64,000 bases of DNA from Citrus sinensis (GCF_022201045.2 NC_068558.1:8833501-8897500); one strand, 5' to 3'; shown: positions 47,408 through 58,735, counted from the stretch's first letter. A program made the numbers and translations. Notes: generated by a model from the letters alone, not told the origin.

Positions 47408-48574
47408 ACTACATGCAAAAATTATTTTTTTTCTGCTTTTTTTTCCCCAAATTAAATGCAAGTTTTTTTTTTTTTTTAATTTTATGATCAAAGCACCCGC
47501 CCAATCCGGTTGTCTAATGGCACATATTACTCCGGCATCATAATAATAATAATAATAATAATATATGAACGTTAATGAAGTTTCAGAGTCCAGTCTACTC
47601 GTTCTCATATATTTCTTTTTTTTAAATAACTTTTTAGCAATTTTGCTCTTTACAACTGTTACTTCTAACTAGATTTAATATGGCTCAGTGCATGTATCAA
47701 TTACTAAATGGATTTGAACATTCCGGATCCAAATTTTTATTGAATTGCAAATCCGACAGTCCTTTGAAATCATCATTGCCATACATATAGGGGAAAAAAA
47801 AAAGGAGAGTTATTCAATTTGAGGACATGGGTTAGTATCGGGCTAAATTGATTAATTGAACACTTCCCTCTGCGTGTTATTAAATCTGCTGTTCTGTTTA
47901 CAAAATTAATAAAGCTTGCATAGTATTCTTACACGCATGGTGAATACAGTGGATATGTAAAAGAATAAATATAATTGAACAGTTTTGTGTTAAATAACCT
48001 GATGGAAAAAAAAAAATTATTCCCTGATTATTAGTATGGGTTTGCCGGGTTTGAAACACTGCTGGACTTGGCAATGCCCGGCCCGGTGCTATCAAAATTG
48101 AGAGCTAGTTCAGTATTCATAACCAATCATGATAATATAGCTTGTCATTGCAATTAAACAAATAGCTTTCTGCTTTTGAAAGTGATTGGCCACAATCACA
48201 AGATTTTGGTTATGCTAATAACATTGTCAGAGCTGATTTAGTTTACTTGTAAGCTTATATTGGAATATTTTAATAGAAAATTTGTTTAAAGAATTAATTA
48301 GCTGTAATCAGAGCTGATGATAATTTTTTTTTTTACTTTTTTAAGAATTATTTTTATGAAAAGTAATTAATAATCAATTTATTGTTTGTGTTTCTATTTA
48401 TTCTTAACAAAAGCATCTAAAATTGAGCAAATTGCTAGTGTCTTTTTCATCCTCCATCAACTGCTTGTTATCTCTTCAATTCTTTTTTAATTCTAAGTAA
48501 AATATAAAAGAATATATATTTTTTAAAAAGTATCATTATTGAAAGCAACTTGTATATTTCTTCAATACTTGCCT
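47408..48574. other. Intergenic DNA of unit A
   Basis: A (TAA)n run lies near 47539-47562. The block at about 48090-48510 is repeated in unit B at about 56250-56730 (TCATAACCAATCATGATA, AGCTGTAATCAGAGCTGATG, TTATTGTTTGTGTTTCTATT). No gene. Confidence 0.6.
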
Positions 48575-49523
48575 TAGAGATGGCCAATGGGCCAGGCGGC
48601 ACGAGGCACGGCACGTGTCTGTACAGCACGATACGACACAAGGATGTTTCGGTAGGGCATGAGGCACAACACGACACGTACGTGGGCCGTGCCGAACCTA
48701 AAATTTTAGGCACGCGGGCCTTAAAAGCACGGCACGATTAGAGATGGGCCAAAGCACGGCACGCGAAAAGGCACGTAATAAACACGCTTCATCGGTGGGC
48801 TAAGCATGCGGCCCGTGGGCCACCAATAGTACGTGGGCCAAAGTATATCAAAATAAAATTTTTTAATGAAAAATAAATATAAAATATCATGATTTTATAA
48901 TATCTTGAAATTAAATTTTTTAATATATATTTTAGCATAGGCTTTTTAAAATTAATTTAAGTCCTAGTTTAAATAAATATTCTAATTTTTTATGTTTATA
49001 ATTTATTAAATGGATAAATAAATATCATGATTTTATAAATGATAAATAAAAAATTTTACGACATTAATATTTCATTTATGAAATCAACTTAGTTAATAGT
49101 TAATGGAGATATGTTTCATTTGTGAATAAAATATTTTTCATATTTATGCACAAAAAAAAATTATGAACAAAATATTTTTATGATAAATTAAAAATTATAT
49201 TTTCATTCAATGGAGTTTATGTGCAATTATAATATTAGTAGTTCAAATAAAATTAGATGTAATTGTTATTCTAGAATTGTAATTTTATTTTTCATTAATT
49301 ATTACTATGATCTATGAAATTATTATTATTATTAGGCTGGTGGACTTAAAAAAACACACCAGACACGTGGGCTATTTTAGGTACGCTGGATATGTAGACA
49401 AACAAAAAAAAGGTTGATGGGTTTTTCTTTTAGCACGGTATGAGTAGGCTCGTGCCGGGCTCTTATAAAAAAAGGTGGGCATGGCAGGGCACGGCACGGC
49501 CCACCAAATCATTTGGCCCTCTA
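48575..49523. mobile_element. hAT-like non-autonomous element (candidate)
   Basis: Left end TAGAGATGGCCAA, right end TTTGGCCCTCTA: imperfect inverted repeats. Both arms are dense in GGCACG/CACGGC motifs and the core is AT-rich, the same design as the element at 18358. No clean 8-bp duplication at these borders. A 10-bp match CAATACTTGC/CAATACGTGC (48563 and 49530) may be a blurred duplication. It separates the conserved 48.5-kb block from the tetraspanin relic at 49549, which are near each other in unit B. Confidence 0.6.
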
Positions 49524-49548
49524 CAGATACAATACGTGCAATAAATAC

Positions 49549-49610
49549 ATAGCGGCTCAGCTTGCCGAAAAGCCCTGGAAATGCCGTTGCTGGTGAGGGA
49601 TCACCTACAA
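49549..49610 (+). pseudogene. Tetraspanin relic (first loop/TM2 region)
   Basis: About 60 bp closely matching the 57.2-kb tetraspanin around residues GSACQKTLEMPLLVTG: GGCTCAGCTTG, then AAATGCCGTTG and TGGTGA are shared. Nothing before or after it is recognisable. It sits where unit B carries the intact intron-bearing gene. Confidence 0.8.
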
Positions 49611-51048
49611 TATAAATTTTAGACCCATACGGGCATTGCATGATCTAAAAGAGTGGCAGAATTTCTTAAAATCATAGCATTTCCTCGTGTTTGTTTCCTA
49701 AAAAGGATTGTTCAATATATGGAATTTATAAAAGTTTTTGAAATTATAAAAGGTGAAAGATTGTGTTAAATCGGAATGCGACTCTTGTTGGCGTGACTAA
49801 AATAGAGTTTGAGAAAATTAATTTTACATTAAAAAAGATAAATGTGTGTGTGTATATAAATGTGTGTGTATGTGTGTGAATTAGAGAGAATTTATTTGAT
49901 TGATCGCTAAAGATATTATTTTATTAAAAGCAAATTTTCTGTAATATCCATTAATATTGGCATATTCTACACATATTCTACTCCACCCTTGAATGATAAA
50001 TAATAGGCAACACACCTCCAATTCGTTAGAAATTTCATTAAGAGTAGGCTTATTTGAACTCATTAATTTTTTTCTCTATGCCATCGTTTTAATTAAGTAT
50101 TTTATTATCAAAATAATTTTTAATAAAATTACTTAATTAATCATTTCTTATCTTTTAATTTTCAATTCCTCAATTTTAATTCCTTCATATTTTTTTTCTT
50201 TTAACTATAAATAATCGGTTTCTTTATGAGCTACCATAATTAAGAGGAACAAAACCCATTATTCTATGTGAGAGTATAGAAAGACTATATAATCAGGTGT
50301 AGAGAGAGAAAGAGATTAGTTAAGAATAATTTTGAGATTTTAAAATTTAAAATTTAAAATTTTTAATAATGAAATTAGTTTTCAAAATGGGTGTAGAGAT
50401 TAATTTAATATGTTCAAATAACTCCAACCTTGTGTTAAATATAAATGTTGTCAGATTTGACAAACAAATTTACAATTATAACCTTACTTACCAATGACAA
50501 ACGAAAAATGGCAAAAGATATCCCTTAACTTTATCTTAATTTTGTTTTCCCACCCTTTTACAAGTATGTTCTCTCACCATTCTCTTTCCTCTTTTAATTT
50601 CTATCTCATCTATGATCATGGCCTTTTTATTCCGCTATACAGATTATTTTTTTCATACAATATTCAGCTATACATATTAAATGTGCCCGGTTTACTGTAT
50701 TGAAACTTGAGTAACCTGGGTCCAATTTAATTATTATATGATATATTGTTTTTCTTAGTAGAATGTCAACTCTTAATTAGGAGAAGAATTCTTTCGCTCT
50801 GTAGTAGAGAAGGAATTTTGTGTATAGAGTATTTGAACAGATAAATTAAATAATAGAAAAATATAATAAATTATAATATCATATTATGTAATGGGAAAAA
50901 GAATAATAATTAATTAACACAACAAAATTATACAGTAACATAGATCCTTCGGTCTTGACCATTAAGCATCTTTAACAATTTAAACGTCTTGGCGAAAAGC
51001 AATCTCTCTTCTCGTCGGTCGCAACTCTCTTAATTCCACTAAAACCTA
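49611..51048. other. Gene-free stretch between tandem units
   Basis: AT-rich; a TG-rich microsatellite near 49844-49878. No coding signal. The end includes the decayed promoter of the pseudogene at 51049. Confidence 0.45.
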
Positions 51049-51352
51049 ATGGATCACCCTTGCCACATCTTTGCAGGTTGTCTTGGCTTCTGCTTTTTGT
51101 TCATCGGCTTCATCATCTTCTGTCCTTTTTCTGGCAGCAAACTACGCCAAAATTCTCTATACAACCGTTACTTGTATCCTATCTCCTTCTACCTGAGCTG
51201 TCTTTATTGGGGCTCATGATCAATTTGTGTAGGAGGAGGAATTGTCTCATAATCCTTTACAATGATGTTCTTTTTAATTCTCTATCTAGCCAGCTTATCC
51301 ATTTTTGTGGTTGTTGTTATATCTAACGACGCCGGCGAAGCTGTACCTGAAT

Positions 51353-51844
51353 TGTGAAAAGTGGCAAGCTGGCACCGCTCTTCTAGATGGGGTGCCAGTC
51401 ATTATCAACATTCAAAGATTTGAATGTTGACATTCAAATATTTGAATGAAGAAATTTAAGAAAAAAAAATTATTTTATAGCCATTTTTAGCTATAAAAGG
51501 GGAGGTTATCCATAAGTTTTAAGCATCCCCAAAATCTATTTTCTTGTGAGAGAAAGAGAGCTGAAGGATTTGTGAAGTTTTCTAGAGTTTAGTGAGAAAT
51601 TTGGTGTATTTAGGGTTGAGTGAGAGAAATTATTTCTGAGAATGTGATTGTAATAATTTTTCACATAGTGAATATTTTCTCTAGTTGTCTTTTGACAACG
51701 ATCGTGGTTTTTCTCCAGATTTAGAGTTTTCCACGTAAATCTTGTGTTATGTGATTGGTGTATTCTCTATTTAATTTTTTCTATTAATTTATTACTTTAC
51801 AAATTACTTGGAGTGATATTGGGAGGAAGCTCAATTTCCTAACA
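51353..51844 (+). repeat. 5' LTR of the gag-only element
   Basis: Starts TGTGAAAAGTGG, ends CCTAACA. Contains nested palindromes around ATTCAAATATTTGAAT near 51430 and a TATA-like CTATAAAAGG near 51491. Confidence 0.85.
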
Positions 51845-52013
51845 GTGGTATCAAAGCCATTGATTGAAGTTTTGGTGTCGGGGGCACTATTCACGTATAC
51901 GTATTGTTCACGTATATATTACTGTTCACGTATACGGTACCATTCACGTGAAGCAATTGGAGTCAATCCAAACAGTCCGTGGTGAAGAGTAAAGGCTGAT
52001 TTGCGAAGCAAAT

Positions 52014-52844
52014 ATGTCGGTATTGAAATTTTCATGTCCAGTGAAATTTGAAATAGAAAACTTTGATGGGAAAATTAACTTTGGCTTGTGGCAAATTCAA
52101 GTCAAGAATGTGTTGATTCAATTTGGGTTACATAAGGCATTGAAGGGGAAGTCATCCCTTGCTTCTAGTAGTGGCTCTGGAAAAGCTAGTATAAACAATG
52201 AAGATTGGGAAGAGTTAGATGATAGAGCTACAAGTGCCATATGACTGTGTCTGGCAAAGAATGTTCTTGCAAATGTAGGAAATATTCCTACAGCGAAAGA
52301 ACTTTGGGAGAAGCTAAAAAAATTGTATCAGACAAAGAGCATCTCAAATCGATTGTACCTGAAGGAGCGATTTCACACACTGCGAATGATTGAAGGTACA
52401 AAAATTTCCGATCACCTTAGTGTTGTCAATGGTATTGTATCAGAACTAGAAGCCATTGGTGTTAAAATTGAAGATGAAGATAAGGCGCTTAGGTTGCTAT
52501 GGTCACTTCCAACTTTCTACAAACACATGTTACCTACTTTGATGTACGGGAAAGAGATGGTAGATCTTGAAGAAGTTACTAGTACTTTACTCTCAGAAGA
52601 AAGAAGATTGAGTGGTGAAAGTACTGAAACTACAGATATCTCAGCTTTGGCAGTTGTGAGGAATTGGAAGAAAAATAATTCTAAGAAAAATGGAGTCTAC
52701 TGGGGGTGTGGACAATTAGGGCACCTAAAAAGAGATTGTCATAGTAGAAATGGAGCAGGATCGGCAAGTGACTCTAGATCAGATATTGATAGCATTAATA
52801 GTGGTAAGTCTCTCATCATCGTAGGAGACGATGATCCCTTGTAA
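52014..52844 (+). pseudogene. Copia Gag with one stop and a damaged zinc knuckle
   Basis: Starts MSVLKFSCPVKFEIENFDG, the N-terminus of a large plant copia Gag group. A TGA near 52243 interrupts after RATSAI; the frame goes on with LAKNVLANVG, ELWEKLKKLY and LKERFHTLRM. The zinc knuckle reads YWGCGQLGHLKRDC, so the first Cys of CX2CX4HX4C is Tyr. The frame ends at 52844. The following 360 bp before the purine tract encode no protease, integrase or RT. Confidence 0.85.
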
Positions 52845-53209
52845 AACGGATGATGACGACTTCCTCATAGTATATCGCTAGTGCCATGAAAAGGGATGTG
52901 TTACTACTAGCGGGTCCACAAGATTTGCACACAAGACATGGTTGGCATTGATGTAGAGTGTGTGATGGAATTTATGTCGATGGCTGCGAACTTTCAGGAA
53001 AGCCAACATGGAAGTTGCACCATAAATTTCAACAGGATATTTCGACATGTGCCGATGTAAAATTCTTAGAATTGGTAATTAATTTTAAGTGGTGTACTCT
53101 TTATGGTGGAGTATGATAATTCTCTATGTGGAGGATTATAACTAAGGTGAAGACATTAAGTATGATGTGGAGATTAATTGATTTTCAATCAAATCTCCAA
53201 GTGGGAGAA

Positions 53210-53695
53210 TGTGAAAGTGGTAAGCTAGCACCGCCCTTCTAGATGGGGTGCCAGCCAGTATCAGCATTCAAAGATTTGAATGTTGACATTCAAATCTTTG
53301 AATGAAGAAATTTAAGAAAAAAAAATTATTTTATAGCCATTTTTAGCTATAAAAGGGGAGGTTCTCCATAAGTTTTAAGCATCCCCAAAATCTATTTTCT
53401 TGTGAGAGAAAGAGAGCTAAGGAATTTGTGAAGTTTTCTAGAGTTTAGTGAGAAATTGGGTGTATTTGGAGCTTGGGTGAGAGAAATTATTTATGAGAAT
53501 GTGGTTGTAATAATTTTTCACATAGTGAATATTTTCTCTGGTTGTCTTTTGACAACGACCGTGGTTTTTCTCCGGATTTAGAGTTTTCCACTCAAATCTT
53601 GTGTTATGTAATTGATGTATTCTCCATTTAATTTTTTCTATTAAGTTATTACTTGACAAATTGGTTGGAGTGATATTGGGAGAAAGCTCAATTTA
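53210..53695 (+). repeat. 3' LTR of the gag-only element
   Basis: Starts TGTGAAAGTGG and matches the 5' LTR throughout with scattered substitutions; the final few bases are missing. Confidence 0.85.
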
Positions 53696-54217
53696 CGGAT
53701 TAGGGTCTAAGGAGCGTCGGCTGGGAGATTATAGCAATTGACTTAAAAATCGTTTTTTTTTGTGAATGACAAGAACTGCAATGAGACTAGGAGCAGTTGG
53801 ATGATTGATATTGCTGGAGTTTGTAAGTGTCTTGAAAGGAATGCTAATAATCAGACGGCTGCAGATTTTTAGACGAGAAATTTGTCTCCAATACAGTCTG
53901 GTTGCTATAAGCCACCTGTTGCCTGTGGGTTTCGGAATCGAAACGCTGCGTTTTGGATAGAGCCGAGTTCTTGACCAGGTCCAGCAGTTCATGATCTTGA
54001 GCATAATAGGGACTGCTTTGCATGGAGCAATAACCAAGACGCGCTGTGCTTCAACTGCAACTCATGCAAGGCTGGGGTTCTTATGGACATCACGATAGAG
54101 TGGAGTTTCTTGGCAATCATCATCAATTTTTTTCTTTTTCTCATCCACTTCTCAGCTTGCTGCGCTTTAATAACCAAACTGAGCGAGCATGAGAGCCAAA
54201 TTGATTCCTTTGTGTAA

Positions 54218-54818
54218 AATTCTAATTAAGTTTGCGCCCCCTTTTTTATTTATTTGAGGTTAAAATGTTTTATTTTTAAGAGTCAAGTGAATAAGAAAGG
54301 ATATGAGAAGTTAGATTAGATCTTTCCCAAGAGTGAAGAATAAAATTTGGAAGAATAATCAAGAAATTAAAAAGGAAATAATAAGTCATAAACAACGCAT
54401 GCATGTATTCCTTTTCAGCACTAATATTTCAATATTATCAAAATACCACCAAGATAGAAAATAAGATATTGTTAGGGTTACCATACAAAGTTAACAACAG
54501 TGCCATCTTTTCCGTCATCGTATATTTTGGTGGTCAAATATTTTTTTAAGGAAAAATTAGCAAAAAACTAGCTAAATTAAATCTTGTTCATTTAATTATT
54601 ATACTAAAACCATGAAACTTGGACAAAGATTCCTATATTAGATATTTCGCTTGCAAATCTAGAGACACTAGAGAAATTTTAAACACGAAGGAAAGAGAAC
54701 TAATGAAACCCCAAATTAAAGAAGCAATAACTCAATTAAAAAGCAACGCAATCGATGCAATTCATTTGCAGCCAACTGTAGCTTTTATTTATTTATTGAG
54801 GTGGCTTACACCTAATAA
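54218..54818. other. Intergenic DNA of unit B
   Basis: 3' flank of the pseudogene (GCGCCCCCTTTTTTATTTAT, as after the unit A copy), then the block 54580-54800 that matches 43735-43935. The ORF at 54619 is a chance frame in this repeat. Confidence 0.5.
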
Positions 54819-55134
54819 CAGGGGCGGAGCCGTGGAGGCAATGTAAGACTAGAGGGTGCCATAGCCCTTGCAGAATTTTAAAAAATTTTAGGGTTTATAA
54901 ATAAAATATGAAAAGTTAATGTAAAATGTCCATATTGGCCCTGCACAACTAATGTATAAAGTTAATATATTAAATAATATTATAATTTTATTGTTAAGCC
55001 AACTAATGATAGCATTAGAATAATAACAAATCAGCCAAGCCTATTAAAGTCCACTAAATCAGTAATATATAATAACATAAAAATTGGAAGTTTAAATTTT
55101 ACCTCCATAGAATTTTCCCTGAGCTCCGCCCCAG
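54819..55134. mobile_element. hAT-type MITE with perfect 8-bp duplication
   Basis: Left end CAGGGGCGGAGCC, right end GAGCTCCGCCCCAG (reverse complement CTGGGGCGGAGCTC). Flanked by CCTAATAA at 54811-54818 and 55135-55142. 316 bp, AT-rich inside, no ORF. Confidence 0.92.
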
Positions 55135-55152
55135 CCTAATAAAACCACAAAA

Positions 55153-55726
55153 ATGAAAGTAGCAATGAACCCAAATAATGTGTTTATTGTCTTCATAACT
55201 GCGTCTAGTGCCCTTGGCTCGATTGATTTGGCTTCTGGCTGTATTTTTCAATTAATAAATATGCCACAGTTATATACAAAGCCCCTTCTTTATAACATTG
55301 CTATTTCTAATCCCACTGACATTGGCCTTGTCGCTTTTTTTTTTTGAATACTATTATACAGAACTGTAAGTATTACAATTAATATTTACAAACAGATTCT
55401 ACAATTGGGACCTTCTTCGTGGCATGTACTCCTCTGAAGCGCTGCCCAAATTCTTTAAACCCTCTCAAATATTCGAAGGTTGTTCACTCTACTCACATTT
55501 CGTGAGAAATAGATTGGCTCCACTCAATTATTTGATAATTGAGGAAGGATTGTAAATAAGCCTCATAAATACTTTTATGGAGGCTCAAACCCTTACACTC
55601 ATTATTCTAAGTGTAAGGGTTCTCTCACTGGACCAAAGGCCCATTTGTGGCCTTATCGCTTTTATCCTTCACTTCATGCTTCAAGAAACCCGAATGACTG
55701 ATGTACATTAGGGGCTTGCAATGTTG
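55153..55726 (+). pseudogene. Mini-tetraspanin pseudogene (unit B copy of the 46.8-kb gene)
   Basis: Encodes FIVFITASSALGSIDLASGC, parallel to LRLLITATGVLSLTDFVFWL at 46.8 kb. DNA identity continues through CTACAAAGCCCCTTCT-like and CCACTGACATTGGCCTT stretches. A retroposon interrupts it at 55339-55648. It resumes with TTATCCTTCACTTCATGCTT, reaches CTTGCAATGTT, and is cut again by a TRIM at 55727. No downstream half (large loop, TM4, tail) is visible. Confidence 0.85.
55339..55648 (-). mobile_element. Poly(A) retroposon with 15-bp target duplication
   Basis: A T-tract at the left end and flanks GGCCTTGTCGCTTTT (55324-55338) and GGCCTTATCGCTTTT (55649-55663), one mismatch. On the minus strand it is a 310-bp sequence ending in an A-tail, as left by LINE-type retroposition. 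No tRNA-like A/B boxes seen. It has a strong hairpin (AACCCTTACACTTA against TGAGTGTAAGGGTT). It may be a SINE of another origin or a retroposed transcript; the source is unknown. Confidence 0.75.
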
Positions 55727-56158
55727 TGTTAGTATCCAACATCCCACCTAGAAAAAAGATAATAATATAAACGGGAATATAAGTTCATGAGTACCTTTTA
55801 TAAGCCGGACTTTAAATGTGAGATCTACTCATTGATCCTTATTATTTGGTATTAGAGCAGGCATCACATCAAGTATGGAATTGGTATAGGTACGGCTCCG
55901 TGACCTCGATATTACGAATGGGGTGAATTTGCTGCTCAGAAAAAAGATGAGATTCATGACCGATGTTATAGATGGGGCAATCTGAATGGTGCTCCTACTC
56001 AGAAAAAGATGAGATCAACGAAATCACCTCCGAATTGAGAATGATTGGGTAATATCTCAGATGGAAAGAATACAACAACGTAAATGAGAATATAAACTTA
56101 TGGACACCCGCCCTTACAAGTTGATTTTTGGGTCAGTTCTACCCGTGAGTCCTTATCA
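55727..56158 (+). mobile_element. Old TRIM element with diverged LTRs
   Basis: LTRs about 55727-55844 and 56042-56158 share GAATATAA, TATGGA/CATGAGTACC-like and GAGTCCTTATCA-type blocks but are strongly diverged. A primer-binding site TGGTATTAGAGC follows the first at about 55847. Perfect 5-bp duplication TGTTG at 55722-55726 and 56159-56163. The interior has no ORF. Confidence 0.8.
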
Positions 56159-56163
56159 TGTTG

Positions 56164-57150
56164 TTGTTCGTTACAATGAAACTACGTTTCTAATGAGAAG
56201 ACCGATCGACTTGGTGCTAACAAAACTCGAAGCTTGTTTCAGTTGTCATAAGTCATAACCAATCATGATATATAATATAGCTTGTCATTTGTTATTAACA
56301 AATAGTTCTTGGCTTTTGCAATAAATGATTGGCTTTAATTAGACTTGATCTATAATAACCTTAAGAGATAGATTTTTTATTATAAGTGTTTAGATTTAAA
56401 GTTTAAACAAAGTAGAACAACAATGAATCTGAAATTAACGACGTATATACTTAGAACTGATTTAGTTTACTGGTTTGTTTATCTATTGGAATATTCTGAT
56501 ATAAAAGTTTTTTCTTTAACACTTAATTAGCTGTAATCAGAGCTGATGAGTTGTTTTTTTACCTTTTAAAAATTATTTTTATGGATATTAATTAATTAAT
56601 CAGTTTATTGTTTGTGTTTCTATTTATTCTTTAACAAAATCATTTAAAATTTAACAAATTACAACTTTGTCATCCTTCAATAAATACTACTTGTTATCTC
56701 TTTAATTCATTTTTTATTCTAAAGAAAAACAAAAAAAAAGTAACATTAATTATTAATAAACAACTTGGATATTTCTTCTTTAATACTTTACTTTTATATA
56801 TGTATGCGTGTGTGTTTACATATAATACAAAATATTTCCTAGTAAAAAAATTTTAAGTATAAATAGTTTCCAAATTGACTCAAATCAATAATTAATTAAT
56901 TAATTAATTTTACACTCGTTTATGAATGTTGAATTCAATAACAAAAGTTAATATATTTCCATAGACATAAAGTCCGTTACAAATCCCCCCCACCCCAAAA
57001 AAAAAGAAGATCTTACCTACTATTCTGTTTTATTTCTTCCTTTTTCTCTTAACAGCAACAACCAACATTTACATAAATATCATCACACCACTCTTTTTCA
57101 CCAAAAAATAAAAAAAAATAGAAAAATTCAATTACACAACACAACACACA
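56164..57150. other. Intergenic DNA of unit B and promoter of the next tetraspanin
   Basis: The block 56250-56730 repeats 48090-48510 of unit A. A (TTAA)n run lies near 56889-56908. No ORF of interest before 57151. Confidence 0.6.
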
Positions 57151-58510
57151 ATGCCTCGCTTTAGCAATGCAATGTTCATAGCCTTAAACTTAATATCACT
57201 TGCAATGGGTTTCGCCGCCGTCTTCTGTTCAGCGTATGTGCAAATGCATGACGGCTCAGCTTGTCAAAAAACCCTAGAAATGCCGTTGTTGGTGACGGGT
57301 CTGTTCTTGTTGATTGTGTCGACGTTAGGGTTGGTGGGTGCATGTTGCAGGACTGATTGGCTGCTGTGTATTTATTTGTTTGTGATGCTCATTTCGATAT
57401 TAGGGCTCATAGCTTTCACGGTTTTTGTGCTCATCGTTACCAACACGTTTGTGGGTAAAAAAGTGTCGCAGAATCGGCTTCATGATTACTCTTATTGGCT
57501 GCAAAATCGCCTTGCTGATGGTAAAAATTGGCAAGAGATTAGGAGTTGTTTGGCTGACGCAAACGTCTGCAGAAATCTTGGTAACAAAGACTTAAAGGAT
57601 TGGTCTCTAGTACAGGTACTTTCATTCATTTATTTTATTTTATTGCCTTATATCGAACGATTAGTTTTATATGGCCACAATTTGACCTGGATATGTATTT
57701 CGGAAGAGCCAAATTTATGGCCTATGCTTTTATTTCGAAATGCTTTTGGTTTTTTTTTTTTCTCAAAAGTGCTTTTAAAGTGATTAAAGCATTCCTATAG
57801 TGTTTGGATTACAACACGTAAAATATTTTTTCAATAAATATTAATGTAGGAACATGTGTTAAAGGGAGAATGACACTCGGTATTAAACCCCCACATTAAA
57901 CATTAATAGAAAATATATTTTTTGAATAATTTTGCGATTGTATTTTTGTTGTCAGTTTATTCTTGATGTGTTTGTGAAAAGAGAGGAAAATTTTTGAATA
58001 CTGAAGATTACATTTATCTTCCAACAGTAAAATTTGCATACATGTAGGACTCTATGGGTAAATTTGAAAAAAAAAAGGTGATAATAATGAGAAATATTGA
58101 GAACCAACGTGTCATTCTCACTCATACATACATACATACATAGAGATGTGTGAGTGTGTGTGTGATGCGTAATCGCTTTGGGCTAACAATGGAGTTGTTT
58201 CAATATTCAGTCAGGCTGTTGCAAGCCACCGGTGTACTGCGGATTGGAACGCAAGAACGCGACGTTCTGGACAATGCCAGAAAATGGACCGGCGGTGAGT
58301 GACAGTGACTGCGCGATGTTCAGCAACGACCAGAAGCAGCTTTGTTACGATTGCAATTCATGTAAAGGTGGTGTTCTTGCCAATATCAAGAGGGAGTGGA
58401 GGCTTCTGGCCGTACTCAATGCATGTGTTATTGGCTTTTTAATTATCATCTTCTGGATTGGTTGTTGCGTGAGGAAGAACATTCGATATGATCAATTCAT
58501 TGGATACTAA
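57151..58510 (+). CDS. TET8-like: Tetraspanin with one intron (unit B)
   Basis: Exon 1 is 57151-57615 and exon 2 is 58211-58510, about 254 residues. The frame read through the donor (ending at 57783) is artefactual. The phase-0 GT-AG intron of 595 bp falls between SLVQ and SGCCKPP. Four membrane segments: about 7-30, 45-67, 73-98 and the segment after KREWRL. The large loop has DKNW-like DGKNWQEIRSCLADANVC, SGCCKPPVYCGLERKNATFW and CYDCNSCKGG. The tail is short (RYDQFIGY). It is the most diverged of the full-length copies in the loop before the intron (the NQTAADFF motif is missing). The intron holds a (CATA)n run near 58124-58141. Its sister copy in unit A survives only as a 60-bp relic at 49549. 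Confidence 0.92.
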
Positions 58511-58655
58511 GGTAGAGGCTACTCTTAGAATGTTAATTAGTACAAGAAGCTGTACATTCTTCCTTTAGAAACTCTGTACTTACTGCTGGTAGTATGTAAC
58601 TTTTTAAGATCTTTTAGCGGATGTTAACATTGAAAGGCACATAATAATTTTGCCG

Positions 58656-58735
58656 TTGTGGTACGGGCTTAAAGGTGTCTCCCACAGTTGGGGCCCTCCC
58701 CAGGATACCTCGTGGATAAGACCAAAAAAAAAAAA
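58656..58735 (+). mobile_element. Very short SINE-like insertion with perfect 13-bp duplication
   Basis: About 65 bp of GC-richer sequence plus an A-tract, flanked by AATAATTTTGCCG at 58643-58655 and 58736-58748. Probably a 5'-truncated SINE; the remaining part has no A/B box. Confidence 0.75.

Larger units (their letters stand above)
51353..53695 (+). mobile_element. Gag-only copia-type LTR element inside the tetraspanin pseudogene
   Basis: LTRs 51353-51844 (492 bp) and 53210-53695 (486 bp) both start TGTGAAA. The primer-binding site TGGTATCAAAGCC follows the first at 51846, and a purine tract GTGGGAGAAT precedes the second. The interior is only 1.37 kb and encodes Gag alone. The second LTR lacks about 6 terminal bases (ends TTTA instead of TTTCCTAACA). 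Flanks TGAAT (left) and CGGAT (right) look like a 5-bp duplication with two transitions. Confidence 0.85.
51049..54217 (+). pseudogene. Intronless tetraspanin pseudogene split by a copia-type element (unit B)
   Basis: Left part 51049-51352 encodes degraded TM1-TM3 (VVVVISNDAGEAVPE). Right part 53696-54217 resumes with RLGDYSN, NQTAADF, then LSPIQSGCYKPPVACGF (second Cys of GCC changed to Tyr), CFNCNSCKAGVL and a frayed TM4. Frameshifts and stops occur in both halves, including TAG right after NQTAADF. LSPIQ and SGCY are contiguous, so it belongs to the intronless group. The insertion falls in the GEAV/LGFKEY region just after TM3. Confidence 0.9.

Noticed and set aside
57600..57800. Open frame continuing past exon 1 of the 57.2-kb tetraspanin
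   Set aside because: It is intron read-through. The GT donor at 57616 and AG acceptor at 58210 restore the tetraspanin loop exactly.
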